From JBLHIK01 sp047614005 (GTDB lineage Bacteria > Patescibacteriota > Minisyncoccia > Phycocordibacterales > UBA1006): a stretch of 32,389 nucleotides of DNA. The notes beneath the pieces are model-generated. The model worked only from the letters and a program-made list of their open reading frames with translations. It did no database searches and was not told the DNA's origin. Positions within the stretch are counted from its first letter, which is position 1. Each line of letters starts with the position of its first letter. The DNA lies in the NCBI GenBank assembly GCA_047614005.1, contig JBLHIK010000006.1, forward strand, positions 1 through 32,389, in the 5' to 3' direction. Below are positions 20,223 to 28,253 of this stretch, piece by piece. The translations under genes were made by a program, and so were the position numbers.

Positions 20223-21239
20223 TTAGTCCTTAAGTACAATACCAAATTCTGATACTGCTCTTTTAATCTCTTGTAGACCTTTATCCCCCATACCTTCGAG
20301 GTTTAAAATATCTTCTTTACTCTTTTGAGCAAGACCTCCGACCGTACGAATACCAGCGCTATCAAGTACGTTTAAAGTACGTGTAGAGAGGTTGTTGAGT
20401 GAGTCTACTCGCGTTTTCATCACCTCTGTCATACCATCAGTATCCTCTTCTGACTCTCCAGACTCAAGAGTAGTATTTTCTCCCTCAGTAGAAGCTGATG
20501 GTCGAATATGTTTCTCGTCTTGCCCTTTTAAAGTAAGTTCATCAAGACCAGAATAACCGAAAATTGCTTGCAATTGATCAATCATAATCTCAAGAGCACG
20601 TCCTAGTGCAGCACGTGGTTCAATACTACCATCTGTTTCAATTTTAATACGTAGACGATTGTGGTTTGTTTTATCACCAACACGCATATTTTCTACTTCA
20701 TATGATACTCGTCGAATAGGAGTAAATACAGCATCAAGTGCAATCATACCAATATCAATTCGTTCTTTTGCAATAGCATCTTTTGAAACATAACCAAGAC
20801 CTTTTTCAATAGTCATCTCTATGTTGAGCTTTGTGCCTTTTTTTGTAACTTCGCAAATGTATTGATCTTTGTTAAGTACTTCAACTTGACCAGAAATTTC
20901 AATATCTGCTGCTGTTACTATCTTAGCAGTATCCACAGAAAGTGTTACTGTTTGAGGTTCGTCAGTGAGTAATTTAAATCGTACATTACGAAGATTCAAA
21001 ATCATTACAATAACATCTTCCTTTATGCCTTCTTTTGCAACAAATTCATGATCAACTCCTTCTATTTTAAGTGCAGTAATAGCCGCACCTGGAAGAGAAG
21101 ATAGGATAATACGACGAAGAGAGTTTCCTAGAGTATGACCATACCCTGGATAGAGATTTTCAATCTCGTATACTCCACTTACTCCTTCTTCGCTAACAAT
21201 TTTTGGTTTTGATGGTAAAAGAATATCTGTGTTTTGCAT
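20223..21239 (-). CDS. rpoA: RNA polymerase alpha subunit
   Basis: 338 aa. The N-terminal domain that dimerises and assembles beta/beta-prime shows YPGYGHTLGNSLRRIILSSLPG (30-51) and later RVGDKTNHNRLRIKIETDGS and ALEIMIDQLQAIFG. An acidic linker of about 40 residues (TEGENTTLESGESEEDTDG) is followed by the C-terminal domain from about 275: LSTRTLNVLDSAGIRTVGGLAQKSKEDILNLEGMG, which binds UP elements and activators. It stands between rpsD and rplQ as usual. Confidence 0.97.
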   Translation of the reverse strand: MQNTDILLPSKPKIVSEEGVSGVYEIENLYPGYGHTLGNSLRRIILSSLPGAAITALKIEGVDHEFVAKEGIKEDVIVMILNLRNVRFKLLTDEPQTVTLSVDTAKIVTAADIEISGQVEVLNKDQYICEVTKKGTKLNIEMTIEKGLGYVSKDAIAKERIDIGMIALDAVFTPIRRVSYEVENMRVGDKTNHNRLRIKIETDGSIEPRAALGRALEIMIDQLQAIFGYSGLDELTLKGQDEKHIRPSASTEGENTTLESGESEEDTDGMTEVMKTRVDSLNNLSTRTLNVLDSAGIRTVGGLAQKSKEDILNLEGMGDKGLQEIKRAVSEFGIVLKD

Positions 21240-21286
21240 AAATAGTACAAATTAGATTAATAAACGCGCTTATAACTTTGAAAATT

Positions 21287-21898
21287 CTATCGTGTGTAAT
21301 ACTCAAGAACTTGTGTAAAATCAAGAAATGAGTCTGGCTCTGTCGGCACACCAGTAATCTCTGCTTTCATATTTTTATTATCAAATGAGAGCCAGTTTAC
21401 AGCAACAGTTCTTTTAGTTTCTTCAGTATTGGTGAAAAGAGGTTTTTCTTGGCTTTGTTTTCGTACCTCTATAATATCGCTATTTGATACATTATATGAT
21501 GGTATCGTTGTCTTTGTACCATTAATGATGAAATGTCCGTGAGAAACCATTTGACGAGCGTGGCGACGTGATCCTGCGAGACCAAGGCGGTACACTACAT
21601 TGTCAATACGATTTTCTAGTAGCTGAAAGAGTGCATCTTGAGGATTTCCTTCTTTTGTTGCCATGGCTTTCTTTACGTAGTTTGAAAATTGCTTTTCTGA
21701 AACACCATACATAAAACGCACTTTTTGTTTTTCAAGAAGTTGCTTTCCATAGTTTGATACGTTTTTACGTCGTCCTCCTCTTTTGTTTTTCTCATGACGA
21801 GCTTCAGATAGCGCAAATTTCTGTGTTTGACATTTGTCATACACTCCTGCTCCTAGTCTCCGTCCTACTTTATATTTTTTTATGTTATTCATGCTCAT
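21287..21898 (-). CDS. rpsD: Ribosomal protein uS4
   Basis: Primary 16S-binding protein, 203 aa. Basic N-terminal region, then LLEKQKVRFMYGVSEKQFSNYVKKA, and the S4 RNA-binding fold LENRIDNVVYRLGLAGSRRHARQMVSHGHFIING. The usual C-terminal LFTNTEETKRTVAVNWLSFD region is present. Two in-frame ATGs (21898 and 21892) are possible starts. The zinc-knuckle cysteines of some S4 proteins are absent. Confidence 0.96.
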   Translation of the reverse strand: MSMNNIKKYKVGRRLGAGVYDKCQTQKFALSEARHEKNKRGGRRKNVSNYGKQLLEKQKVRFMYGVSEKQFSNYVKKAMATKEGNPQDALFQLLENRIDNVVYRLGLAGSRRHARQMVSHGHFIINGTKTTIPSYNVSNSDIIEVRKQSQEKPLFTNTEETKRTVAVNWLSFDNKNMKAEITGVPTEPDSFLDFTQVLEYYTR

Positions 21899-21925
21899 AG
21901 TATTGTATGTAGTATATATATTGTA

Positions 21926-22360
21926 TTAAACTCGTCGTGGCTTACGTTTCTTTGGTCCGTTGTGTGCTATAGGTGTCACATCTTTAATGCTTGTGAGATT
22001 GATACCGTGGGCCATAAAGCTTCTTACTGTTGGCTCACGTCCAGAACCTGCTCCAGAGATAAGTACATTCGCGTCTTGTATACCAATAATTTTTGCTTTT
22101 TCTCCTAAGATATTTCCAACTTCTCCAGCGGCAAAAGGTGTACCTTTCTTTGCTCCTTTGAATCCAAGTGATCCAGCAGATGACCAGAATAGTGCATCAC
22201 CTTCATTGTTTGTGAATACTGCCTTAGTGTTATTAAAAGTAGCTGAAACATGAAGTGTTCCAGTTGCTAGTTTTTTCTTAGAAAGACGATTAAGCGTACG
22301 AGAGCTTATATCGTTCTTTACTGTAGTTCCTTTTTGTACTGCGACGCGTTTTTTACCCAT
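21926..22360 (-). CDS. rpsK: Ribosomal protein uS11
   Basis: Platform protein of the small subunit, 144 aa. Seen: TGTLHVSATFNNTKAVFTNNEGDALFWSSAGSLGFKGAKKGTPFAA, then ISGAGSGREPTVRSF and the conserved end DVTPIAHNGPKKRKPRRV. It lies 26 nt downstream of rpsM. Confidence 0.97.
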   Translation of the reverse strand: MGKKRVAVQKGTTVKNDISSRTLNRLSKKKLATGTLHVSATFNNTKAVFTNNEGDALFWSSAGSLGFKGAKKGTPFAAGEVGNILGEKAKIIGIQDANVLISGAGSGREPTVRSFMAHGINLTSIKDVTPIAHNGPKKRKPRRV

Positions 22361-22386
22361 ATGTTTGAATTATTATAAATTATATA

Positions 22387-22767
22387 CTATGTTTTTGAAA
22401 CCTTTACACGACCAGATGCCATTGTTTTTCTTACATTACCTCTTCCTGTTCGAGAATTTGTTTTTGTTCGCTGTCCTCTAGATGGAAGACCTTTTATATG
22501 TCTTGTACCTCTGTAGCTCAGAATATCCTTAAGTCGTTTGATATTACCTATCTTTTCACGACGTAGGTCTCCTTCAAGTGTAAAAGATTCTATCTCTGTT
22601 CGTATAGCAGCTTCCTTATCTTCAGATATTTCTGAAGGTTTTGCACCATGATCAATTCCTGCTTTATCTAAAATAGTGTGTGCTCGCGCACGACCAATAC
22701 CATGGATAACAGTGAGACCAATTTCTATTCTTTTGTTTTCGGGGATTGTAATACCTAAAATACGCAT
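22387..22767 (-). CDS. rpsM: Ribosomal protein uS13
   Basis: Head protein of the small subunit that contacts tRNA and uS19, 126 aa. Seen: RILGITIPENKRIEIGLTVIHGIGRARA (2-29), LRREKIGNIKRLKDILSYRGTRHIKGLPSRGQRTKTNSRTGRG. First gene of the S13-S11-S4-rpoA-L17 unit, with its own promoter at 22831-22859. The leader is about 57 nt and has no Shine-Dalgarno. rpmJ, which normally lies between infA and this gene, is not there. Confidence 0.97.
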   Translation of the reverse strand: MRILGITIPENKRIEIGLTVIHGIGRARAHTILDKAGIDHGAKPSEISEDKEAAIRTEIESFTLEGDLRREKIGNIKRLKDILSYRGTRHIKGLPSRGQRTKTNSRTGRGNVRKTMASGRVKVSKT

Positions 22768-22830
22768 ATATGTGTGTTTGTTCTAATTATTTAAAATTGA
22801 AATATTTAAGCCTCTTATTAAGACCGAAGC

Positions 22831-22859
22831 ATTCTAACGCAAAGATACATTAAACGCAA
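22831..22859 (-). promoter_or_regulatory. Promoter of rpsM-rpsK-rpsD-rpoA operon
   Basis: TTGCGT (22854-22859) - 17 nt - TAGAAT (22831-22836) on the minus strand, in the gap between infA and rpsM. Downstream is a leader of about 57 nt carrying CTTAATAAGA, which could take part in autoregulation; no known ribosomal leader is recognised. Confidence 0.5.
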
Positions 22860-22883
22860 GTCTTTTGAAGAGGAAAACTATTT

Positions 22884-23099
22884 TTATGTTCTTTTTATAA
22901 TACGTCCTTTCTGACCATGTGGATCCATTTCCATTTCTACCTTGTCTCCAACCAATACTTTGATACGAAAACGCCTCATTCTTCCTGATAGATATGTCAA
23001 TATGACATCTCCTCTCTCTTCGAGTTTTACGCGAAACATCGTATTTGGTAAAGCTTCTTCTACTACACCTTTGAGTATTTCTCCTTTTTGTTTTGCCAT
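22884..23099 (-). CDS. infA: Translation initiation factor IF-1
   Basis: 71-aa OB-fold protein that blocks the A site during initiation. Seen: KGEILKGVVEEALPNTMFRVKLEERGDVILTYLSGRMRRFRIKVLVGDKVEMEMDPHGQKGRIIKR. Length and every core motif are normal. TGT-TAAGAT lies 9 nt before the ATG at 23099, a leaderless-type start. Next downstream gene is rpsM. Confidence 0.97.
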   Translation of the reverse strand: MAKQKGEILKGVVEEALPNTMFRVKLEERGDVILTYLSGRMRRFRIKVLVGDKVEMEMDPHGQKGRIIKRT

Positions 23100-23108
23100 G
23101 TAAAAACT

Positions 23109-23117
23109 ATCTTAACA
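23109..23117 (-). promoter_or_regulatory. Extended -10, leaderless promoter of infA
   Basis: TGT-TAAGAT on the minus strand, 9 nt before the ATG at 23099. Confidence 0.5.
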
Positions 23118-23151
23118 CAAAATATTTCTATATACAAACAATTTATACAGA

Positions 23152-24519
23152 CTATTTTTCAAGTATTTGGCGATTGTTTATGATCTTTATATTTTTCTGC
23201 TTTAGAGGGAAGCGTGATGACCAGAAAGGACGAACCTCCGCTGATGCATTCGATATATTAGAAATACGAGAAAGTATTCTATCAAATTCTTTTCGTTTTT
23301 TTCCTACAAGTAATTGTATTAATTCTTCATTGTTAATATTCCACACAGCATTTGCACTACCACTAAGAGTGAAGGATACTTGTTCTGTTGATTGTGGGTC
23401 AATAGTAATACGCGATGCAAGAGTAAGAGAAATATCATCGTATGAGTCCATAAATATATCCCCCTTCTCTGTCTCTTCGTTAAATAATTTATTACGAACT
23501 GCTTCGTTGAGTTGATTTGTATTAAAAAGAAATACAGTCAGGTTCCCCTCTTGAGATAATCTTGGATTGCCTATGCTATCTTCTAAGAAGTATGATTCTT
23601 GTATATCAAAAAAGTATGTATCAGGGAATGTAATAAAAGTGTTTGGTTTTTCTGCACTTACTTTTTCCATAAGAGCTTCCTTGAGAACTATATTTAATTG
23701 TTCTTTCAAGCTCTCTTCTTTTTCCTCTGGTAGAGAATATGATAAACCGGAGTAACCCCCAGTAAAGTCACTTTCATTACGGGCATAAATGGTATCTTCT
23801 CGAGATGTCCCCACAAAACCAACAAGCTTGAAATCGCTCAGTGATATATTGTAGTCAGTACCAGCTTTTTCAGCAGTTACTTCAACTGTAAGCGAGCCAG
23901 GAACAGCTTTGTCTCCTACTCCTTTCTTTCCTGGAATAGTAATACTTTTTTTTGTTTTAAATATTAAACCTTCAGGAGTTACGAGCCTTGTTTCTTCTCG
24001 AAGATTTAATGATGAAGTACTATGTGCGTTATATATAATAACCTCACCCTTTGCCTTTTCTTCTACCTGTGTTGCTTCTTGATTGCTCTCTAATGGTATT
24101 TCTTTGGTTACAGAAATGGACATAGTATGGAAGGGTAACATTCCATCTCTTGTTGTATCTTTGATCGCTGTAAAAGTAGTATTAAGCTCCACTGAATCTA
24201 CTTTAGGGTCTACTTTAATACTTGCACCACTAAAGGCTAGAAGTATAGTAAAGGTAAGAGCTACTATACACACAAGAGCAATCACCCCTAAACCCTTCGA
24301 ACCCTTTTCTTTTTCTTGTATTATTTCATTTTGTATATCATTAGAATATTCATGAATTACTGGGGATGATATATCTTTCATAGGATAAAAATTATCTTGA
24401 TTTGGAGTCTCTTTTTCTATTTTTTTTGTAATCTTAGGTTTATTTTCTACAACCGGTGTTTGTTTTATCTTCTTGCTCTCAATATTGGACATTGGTTTTA
24501 TATCTTGAAACTTTCTCAT
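23152..24519 (-). CDS. Bitopic envelope protein, 455 aa, unknown
   Basis: I do not recognise a named family. There is a charged cytoplasmic N-terminus of about 78 residues, one TM helix (about 79-100, LGVIALVCIVALTFTILLAF), and a large outside part. Residues about 150-240 are beta-rich with GEVIIYNAHSTSS, TRLVTPEGLIFKTK and PGSLTVEVTAEKAGTDYNI, which recalls a baseplate J/gp47-like beta domain; this is a weak resemblance. A helical stretch follows, and then a region near 380 with VSFTLSGSANAVWNI. It is only 8 nt downstream of the PilM-like gene, and the two probably act together at the membrane. TATAAT lies 7 nt before the ATG. Confidence 0.7.
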   Translation of the reverse strand: MRKFQDIKPMSNIESKKIKQTPVVENKPKITKKIEKETPNQDNFYPMKDISSPVIHEYSNDIQNEIIQEKEKGSKGLGVIALVCIVALTFTILLAFSGASIKVDPKVDSVELNTTFTAIKDTTRDGMLPFHTMSISVTKEIPLESNQEATQVEEKAKGEVIIYNAHSTSSLNLREETRLVTPEGLIFKTKKSITIPGKKGVGDKAVPGSLTVEVTAEKAGTDYNISLSDFKLVGFVGTSREDTIYARNESDFTGGYSGLSYSLPEEKEESLKEQLNIVLKEALMEKVSAEKPNTFITFPDTYFFDIQESYFLEDSIGNPRLSQEGNLTVFLFNTNQLNEAVRNKLFNEETEKGDIFMDSYDDISLTLASRITIDPQSTEQVSFTLSGSANAVWNINNEELIQLLVGKKRKEFDRILSRISNISNASAEVRPFWSSRFPLKQKNIKIINNRQILEK

Positions 24520-24526
24520 ATGAATT

Positions 24527-24532
24527 ATTATA
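24527..24532 (-). promoter_or_regulatory. -10 box, leaderless type, of 455-aa gene
   Basis: TATAAT on the minus strand, 7 nt before the ATG at 24519 and overlapping the stop codon of the upstream gene. Confidence 0.4.
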
Positions 24533-25658
24533 CACTACTAATATAATACACGCTTAATAAATCAAAAATATTAGGTTTTAATATACTTTTTTTATATCCT
24601 ACGGGTATCATTTTCGACGAGATCAGTGCAAGGGATAATTTTCTATTGAGGTGTGAAAGTGAATCCTCAGCAAGCCATGATATTTTCTCATCACCTATTA
24701 TCATGCAGTTTTTTGAAACACTACTTTTCTTACTAAGCTCGTTAAGAGCATCTTCAAAAGCAATGCGAAATTTTTTCCCAGCATTATAAATTTTCTCATG
24801 AAATATTTTTTGCTCTTCATCATGTAAGTGATTGTTTTTATATAGTTCTATATAAGACATAAGTTCTTTTTCTGTGAAATTTTTTTGTTGACGTAGATGA
24901 CGAAGAAGGCTCTGTATTCCGATAGGAATTGAGCGAGATATTTGCAAAATATCATTGTCAAATATTTTAATATGAGTTATTTCATTTTCAATAGAAATGA
25001 TAGTTTGAGTTGTGGTTACATGCAATTTTCTTGCAAAATCTCCCTGACATAATGCAAGTGAATGAAATACTGGTGTGTGCTTTTCATTAAAAACAGAAGT
25101 AGTTATATGTTTTAATTGTTCTATAAATTCTTTTGATACAAGTGTTATAAAAAAAGATATCTGAAGATCATTTACTTTTTTACCAATTGGGTTTCCTAAG
25201 CTATAACCGTTAAGCATGACATGACTCACTGTGTCTTCTATACATTCAAGCTCTTCTCCGTTTCCTATATATTGAGCAAAATCATCATTTTTCAATCTTT
25301 GAAGCTCTTTCTTTCTTGCTTCTTTGATAATGTCTTCTGTTACAGTAAATTCCTTTGAACGCTTAAGCAATACTGTTCTGCTTTGCGAAAATGACCATGC
25401 TGGAGAGAGTATAATATTGATTTTTTCAGGAGAATGAAAGCCAGCAGTTCTGAGTGCTTGAAAGGCATCTTCAAGTAGTTTGTAGCACTCTTGTGTAAAC
25501 TGAATAAGAGTAAGGTTTCTATCAATAGGATGTTGCTTAATAACCCTGTAAATGATTTGAGGATTTTTCGAAGAAATTTCAAAAACTGTTACTGATACAG
25601 CTGTATCAGTAACAACACATGAAAGCGAATAAGATTCTTTCTTTCCTAGAGAAAACAT
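24528..25658 (-). CDS. Degenerate actin-fold protein (PilM/FtsA-like), 376 aa
   Basis: Cytoplasmic protein with the outline of the PilM/FtsA actin-like fold. A first strand pair SCVVTDTAVSVTVFEI stands in for phosphate-1, and an SHS2-like region has INIILSPAWSFSQSRTV (about 80-96), a pattern I associate with PilM-like proteins. A phosphate-2-like region TIISIENEITHIKIFDNDIL lacks the usual D-x-G-G, and a late NCMIIGDEKISWL stands in for the adenosine motif. It may not bind ATP. I chose the second ATG (25658), because TGT-TATAAT ends 6 nt upstream; the first ATG (25664) touches the -10. It is adjacent to the bitopic 455-aa protein, a PilM-PilN-like pairing. The identification is tentative. Confidence 0.6.
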   Translation of the reverse strand: MFSLGKKESYSLSCVVTDTAVSVTVFEISSKNPQIIYRVIKQHPIDRNLTLIQFTQECYKLLEDAFQALRTAGFHSPEKINIILSPAWSFSQSRTVLLKRSKEFTVTEDIIKEARKKELQRLKNDDFAQYIGNGEELECIEDTVSHVMLNGYSLGNPIGKKVNDLQISFFITLVSKEFIEQLKHITTSVFNEKHTPVFHSLALCQGDFARKLHVTTTQTIISIENEITHIKIFDNDILQISRSIPIGIQSLLRHLRQQKNFTEKELMSYIELYKNNHLHDEEQKIFHEKIYNAGKKFRIAFEDALNELSKKSSVSKNCMIIGDEKISWLAEDSLSHLNRKLSLALISSKMIPVGYKKSILKPNIFDLLSVYYISSV

Positions 25659-25664
25659 GGGCAT

Positions 25665-25673
25665 ATTATAACA
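25665..25673 (-). promoter_or_regulatory. Extended -10, leaderless promoter of PilM-like gene
   Basis: TGT-TATAAT on the minus strand, 6 nt before the ATG at 25658. It decides the start between two in-frame ATGs. Confidence 0.6.
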
Positions 25674-25716
25674 TAGAGCAAAAAATATATACGAAAGATT
25701 TTCACAGGAGTATATA

Positions 25717-25748
25717 AAAAAACACAAGATTTTTATCTTGTGTTTTTT
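25717..25748 (-). terminator. Bidirectional-type terminator after 194-aa gene
   Basis: A perfect 14-bp stem, AAAAAACACAAGAT with ATCTTGTGTTTTTT, and a TTTT loop. It is 13 nt after the stop of the 194-aa gene. Confidence 0.9.
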
Positions 25749-25761
25749 AGAATTCCTAATA

Positions 25762-26346
25762 CTATTTTACAATTTCAGTAAAGTTTATTCTGAAAAATTC
25801 AATGGAATCTTCTGTGTCTGAAAAAGTTCGATATGCTATTACTTCTTCACCCTCTTGATAAAGAGCTATTGAGCTATGAATATCATCCTGGACGCAAGAC
25901 ACGCCACCTAAGAATATTTCATGTACATTAGTATCTATTGTATTGTCAGAAGCACAATCCCCAGCATATAGTCCTAGTTTATAAGGCTTACCAAAGGTTA
26001 CGAGAGTCCCCTCTTTTCTTCGAGAAAATTCGTCAAATTTAAATGAAACTTCTGTTTCTGGTACCTTTGAGATACTTTCTGTTTGAACTTCTGTAAACCA
26101 TTCGATTCCTGAAAAACGATATACAAATGTTCCTTTTTCAATAACTTGCATTTCATCTACTTCTGTTTCTTCTACGAGAGCTGGGAATTCTTCTTCCAAA
26201 ACATTTTTATTTTTAACAGCAAGAAAGCTAAAAAGTGCAAGCCCTATTACTATAACTGCTCCGATGGTGTACCACACTGTATGCTTCTCTTTCTTTTCAG
26301 TGTGGTTAGTATTGTCTGTATTATTATTGTGATTATATTCATTCAT
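25762..26346 (-). CDS. Single-TM exported protein, 194 aa, unknown
   Basis: I do not recognise this protein. It has an Asn/His-rich cytoplasmic start (NEYNHNNNTDNTNH), a TM helix at about 25-43 (YTIGAVIVIGLALFSFLAV), and an outside domain of about 145 residues, acidic and beta-rich. The outside domain holds two Cys (in GDCASDN and VSCVQDD) that could form a disulfide. It is a single-gene unit with a complete promoter (26353-26381) ending 6 nt before the ATG and a terminator at 25717-25748. It lies directly downstream of the ATP synthase operon terminator. Confidence 0.7.
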   Translation of the reverse strand: MNEYNHNNNTDNTNHTEKKEKHTVWYTIGAVIVIGLALFSFLAVKNKNVLEEEFPALVEETEVDEMQVIEKGTFVYRFSGIEWFTEVQTESISKVPETEVSFKFDEFSRRKEGTLVTFGKPYKLGLYAGDCASDNTIDTNVHEIFLGGVSCVQDDIHSSIALYQEGEEVIAYRTFSDTEDSIEFFRINFTEIVK

Positions 26347-26352
26347 GGAGAC

Positions 26353-26381
26353 ATCTTACGTTTTCATCAAAGGAAAGTCAA
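26353..26381 (-). promoter_or_regulatory. Complete leaderless promoter of 194-aa gene
   Basis: TTGACT (26376-26381) - 17 nt - TAAGAT (26353-26358) on the minus strand, 6 nt before the ATG at 26346. The clearest leaderless promoter here, because both elements are present at ideal spacing. Confidence 0.7.
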
Positions 26382-26383
26382 AT

Positions 26384-26415
26384 AAAAATCCTTTATTGAG
26401 AAATAAAGGATTTTT
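26384..26415 (-). terminator. Terminator of the ATP synthase operon
   Basis: AAAAATCCTTTAT (26384-26396) pairs perfectly with ATAAAGGATTTTT (26403-26415). It follows the atpC stop and directly precedes the next promoter. Confidence 0.9.
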
Positions 26416-26420
26416 AGTGT

Positions 26421-26831
26421 TTATTTTTTATATTTATCGAGAAGAGATATTCTGTTCATATGGCGTTGCATTATCTTTTCTATATCTGCAAGAGCGTCTT
26501 TGTCATACGTTCCTTCTTCAAGCTCTTTCTTCAGGCTCTCGTATTTTTGTTCTGATATTTTCTTGTCTAATGTTTCGATGTTTTCAGAATGATCAGCGAG
26601 AACTACCACTTCACTACCCTCTCTGACCTCTAAGATACCACCAGAAAGCGCAAACACCATATCTTCCTCATTCTCTCTTCGTATGCGCATTTCTCCCACT
26701 ACAAGAGGGACCACAAGAGGTATGTGGTTTTGAAGTATAGTAAGTTCTCCTGCAATAGTTGCAAGTGAAATCTCTTTTACTTCTCCTCGAAATACTTCTT
26801 GTTCAATTGTAGCAATAGAAAGATGTATCAT
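26421..26831 (-). CDS. atpC: ATP synthase epsilon subunit
   Basis: Central-stalk subunit (136 aa) that couples rotation and inhibits hydrolysis. The N-terminal beta-sandwich shows IEQEVFRGEVKEISLATIAGELTILQNHIPLVVPL and MVFALSGGILEVREGSEVVVLADHSEN. The C-terminal two-helix part is present (about 90-136, EQKYESLKKELEEGTYDKDALADIEK). Last gene of the atp operon, 5 nt after atpD, before a strong terminator. Confidence 0.95.
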   Translation of the reverse strand: MIHLSIATIEQEVFRGEVKEISLATIAGELTILQNHIPLVVPLVVGEMRIRRENEEDMVFALSGGILEVREGSEVVVLADHSENIETLDKKISEQKYESLKKELEEGTYDKDALADIEKIMQRHMNRISLLDKYKK

Positions 26832-26836
26832 GATAA

Positions 26837-28222
26837 TTATTCTGCGTCACGCAATGAACCCTTCATGTAGAACCATTTTTCTGGCTTGTCGTCATATTTA
26901 CCAGCAAGGATATCAGAGAAATCTCGGATAGTATCTTCTTTTTTCACATAGATTCCTTTTGCTCCTGTAAACTGTTCTGCTACATGGAAAGGCTGTGAAA
27001 GGAATTTCTGAATACGACGAGCTCTTGAAACGCTGAGTTTATCTTCATCAGAAAGCTCATCCATACCTAGAATGGCAATAATATCTTGAAGGTCTTTATA
27101 TCTTTGTAGTATTCGTTGTACTTCTCCTGCTACGCGGTAGTGTTCCTCACCTACGATAGATGGGTCGAGGATAGTAGAAGCAGAGTCTAGGGGATCTACT
27201 GCAGGATAAATACCTATCTCAGTGAGCTTGCGGTTAAGTGACACTGTAGAGTCAAGGTGAGCGAAGGTAGTTGCTGGCGCTGGATCAGTAAAGTCATCGG
27301 CTGGTACATATACAGCTTGTACAGATGTAATAGAACCTTTCTTTGTAGAAGTAATACGTTCTTGAAGGTTACCCATTTCTGTTGCAAGAGTTGGCTGATA
27401 TCCCACAGCTGAAGGCATTCGGCCTAGAAGAGCAGACACCTCTGATCCAGCTTGCGTAAATCGGAAAATATTATCAACAAAGAGAAGGAGGTCTTGCCCC
27501 TCTTCGTCTCGAAAATGTTCTGCCATAGTAAGAGCAGTAAGAGCAACACGAGCACGTGCTCCTGGTGGTTCGTTCATTTGACCAAAGACCAGTGCAGTCT
27601 TGTCGAGCACACCTGCTTCTTCCATTTCTTTATAGAGGTCATTACCTTCACGAGTACGCTCACCCACTCCTGCAAACATAGAGTATCCTCCATGAGCTTT
27701 TGCGATGTTGTTGATAAGCTCTTGAATGATCACAGTCTTACCTACACCTGCTCCACCAAAGAGTCCTACTTTACCACCCTTAAGGAAAGGACAAATGAGG
27801 TCGATTACCTTAATACCTGTTTCGAGTACTTCTGTATCTGTTGATTGTTCTGAAAAGTCAGGAGCATCTCTGTGGATAGATTTTACAGGAGCATCTGGTG
27901 CTGGCTTTTCGTCAATAGGATTTCCTACAACATCAAACATACGTCCAAGTACAGCTTTTCCAACAGGAACAGATATAGGAGCTCCTGTATCTGTCACTTC
28001 TTGCCCGCGAGAAATACCATCAGTAGATGACATAGCAATAGTACGCACTTCGTTGTATCCAACGTGTTGCGCTACTTCGAGAGTTATCTTTTCATCTCCT
28101 CTCATCACTGTAAGAGCTGAAAGTAATGGAGGTATATTTTCTTCAAATCGAACATCTATAATCGGTCCAATGATTTTTGTAATAATTCCTTTTTTCATAT
28201 TTGTTTGTGTTTCTGTACTCAT
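26837..28222 (-). CDS. atpD: ATP synthase beta subunit
   Basis: Catalytic F1 subunit (461 aa). Seen: Walker A GLFGGAGVGKTV (about 154-165), the GERTREGNDLYKEM segment with the catalytic Glu of the GER motif, LLFVDNIFRFTQAGSEVSALLGRMPSAVGYQPTLATEMG, and the DELSDEDK region near the C-terminus corresponding to DELSEED. Length is normal. It follows atpG by 31 nt; AGAGAA near the start is a weak Shine-Dalgarno at best. Confidence 0.98.
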   Translation of the reverse strand: MSTETQTNMKKGIITKIIGPIIDVRFEENIPPLLSALTVMRGDEKITLEVAQHVGYNEVRTIAMSSTDGISRGQEVTDTGAPISVPVGKAVLGRMFDVVGNPIDEKPAPDAPVKSIHRDAPDFSEQSTDTEVLETGIKVIDLICPFLKGGKVGLFGGAGVGKTVIIQELINNIAKAHGGYSMFAGVGERTREGNDLYKEMEEAGVLDKTALVFGQMNEPPGARARVALTALTMAEHFRDEEGQDLLLFVDNIFRFTQAGSEVSALLGRMPSAVGYQPTLATEMGNLQERITSTKKGSITSVQAVYVPADDFTDPAPATTFAHLDSTVSLNRKLTEIGIYPAVDPLDSASTILDPSIVGEEHYRVAGEVQRILQRYKDLQDIIAILGMDELSDEDKLSVSRARRIQKFLSQPFHVAEQFTGAKGIYVKKEDTIRDFSDILAGKYDDKPEKWFYMKGSLRDAE

Positions 28223-28253
28223 AATAATTCTCTTGTTGTATATATTTATAATG

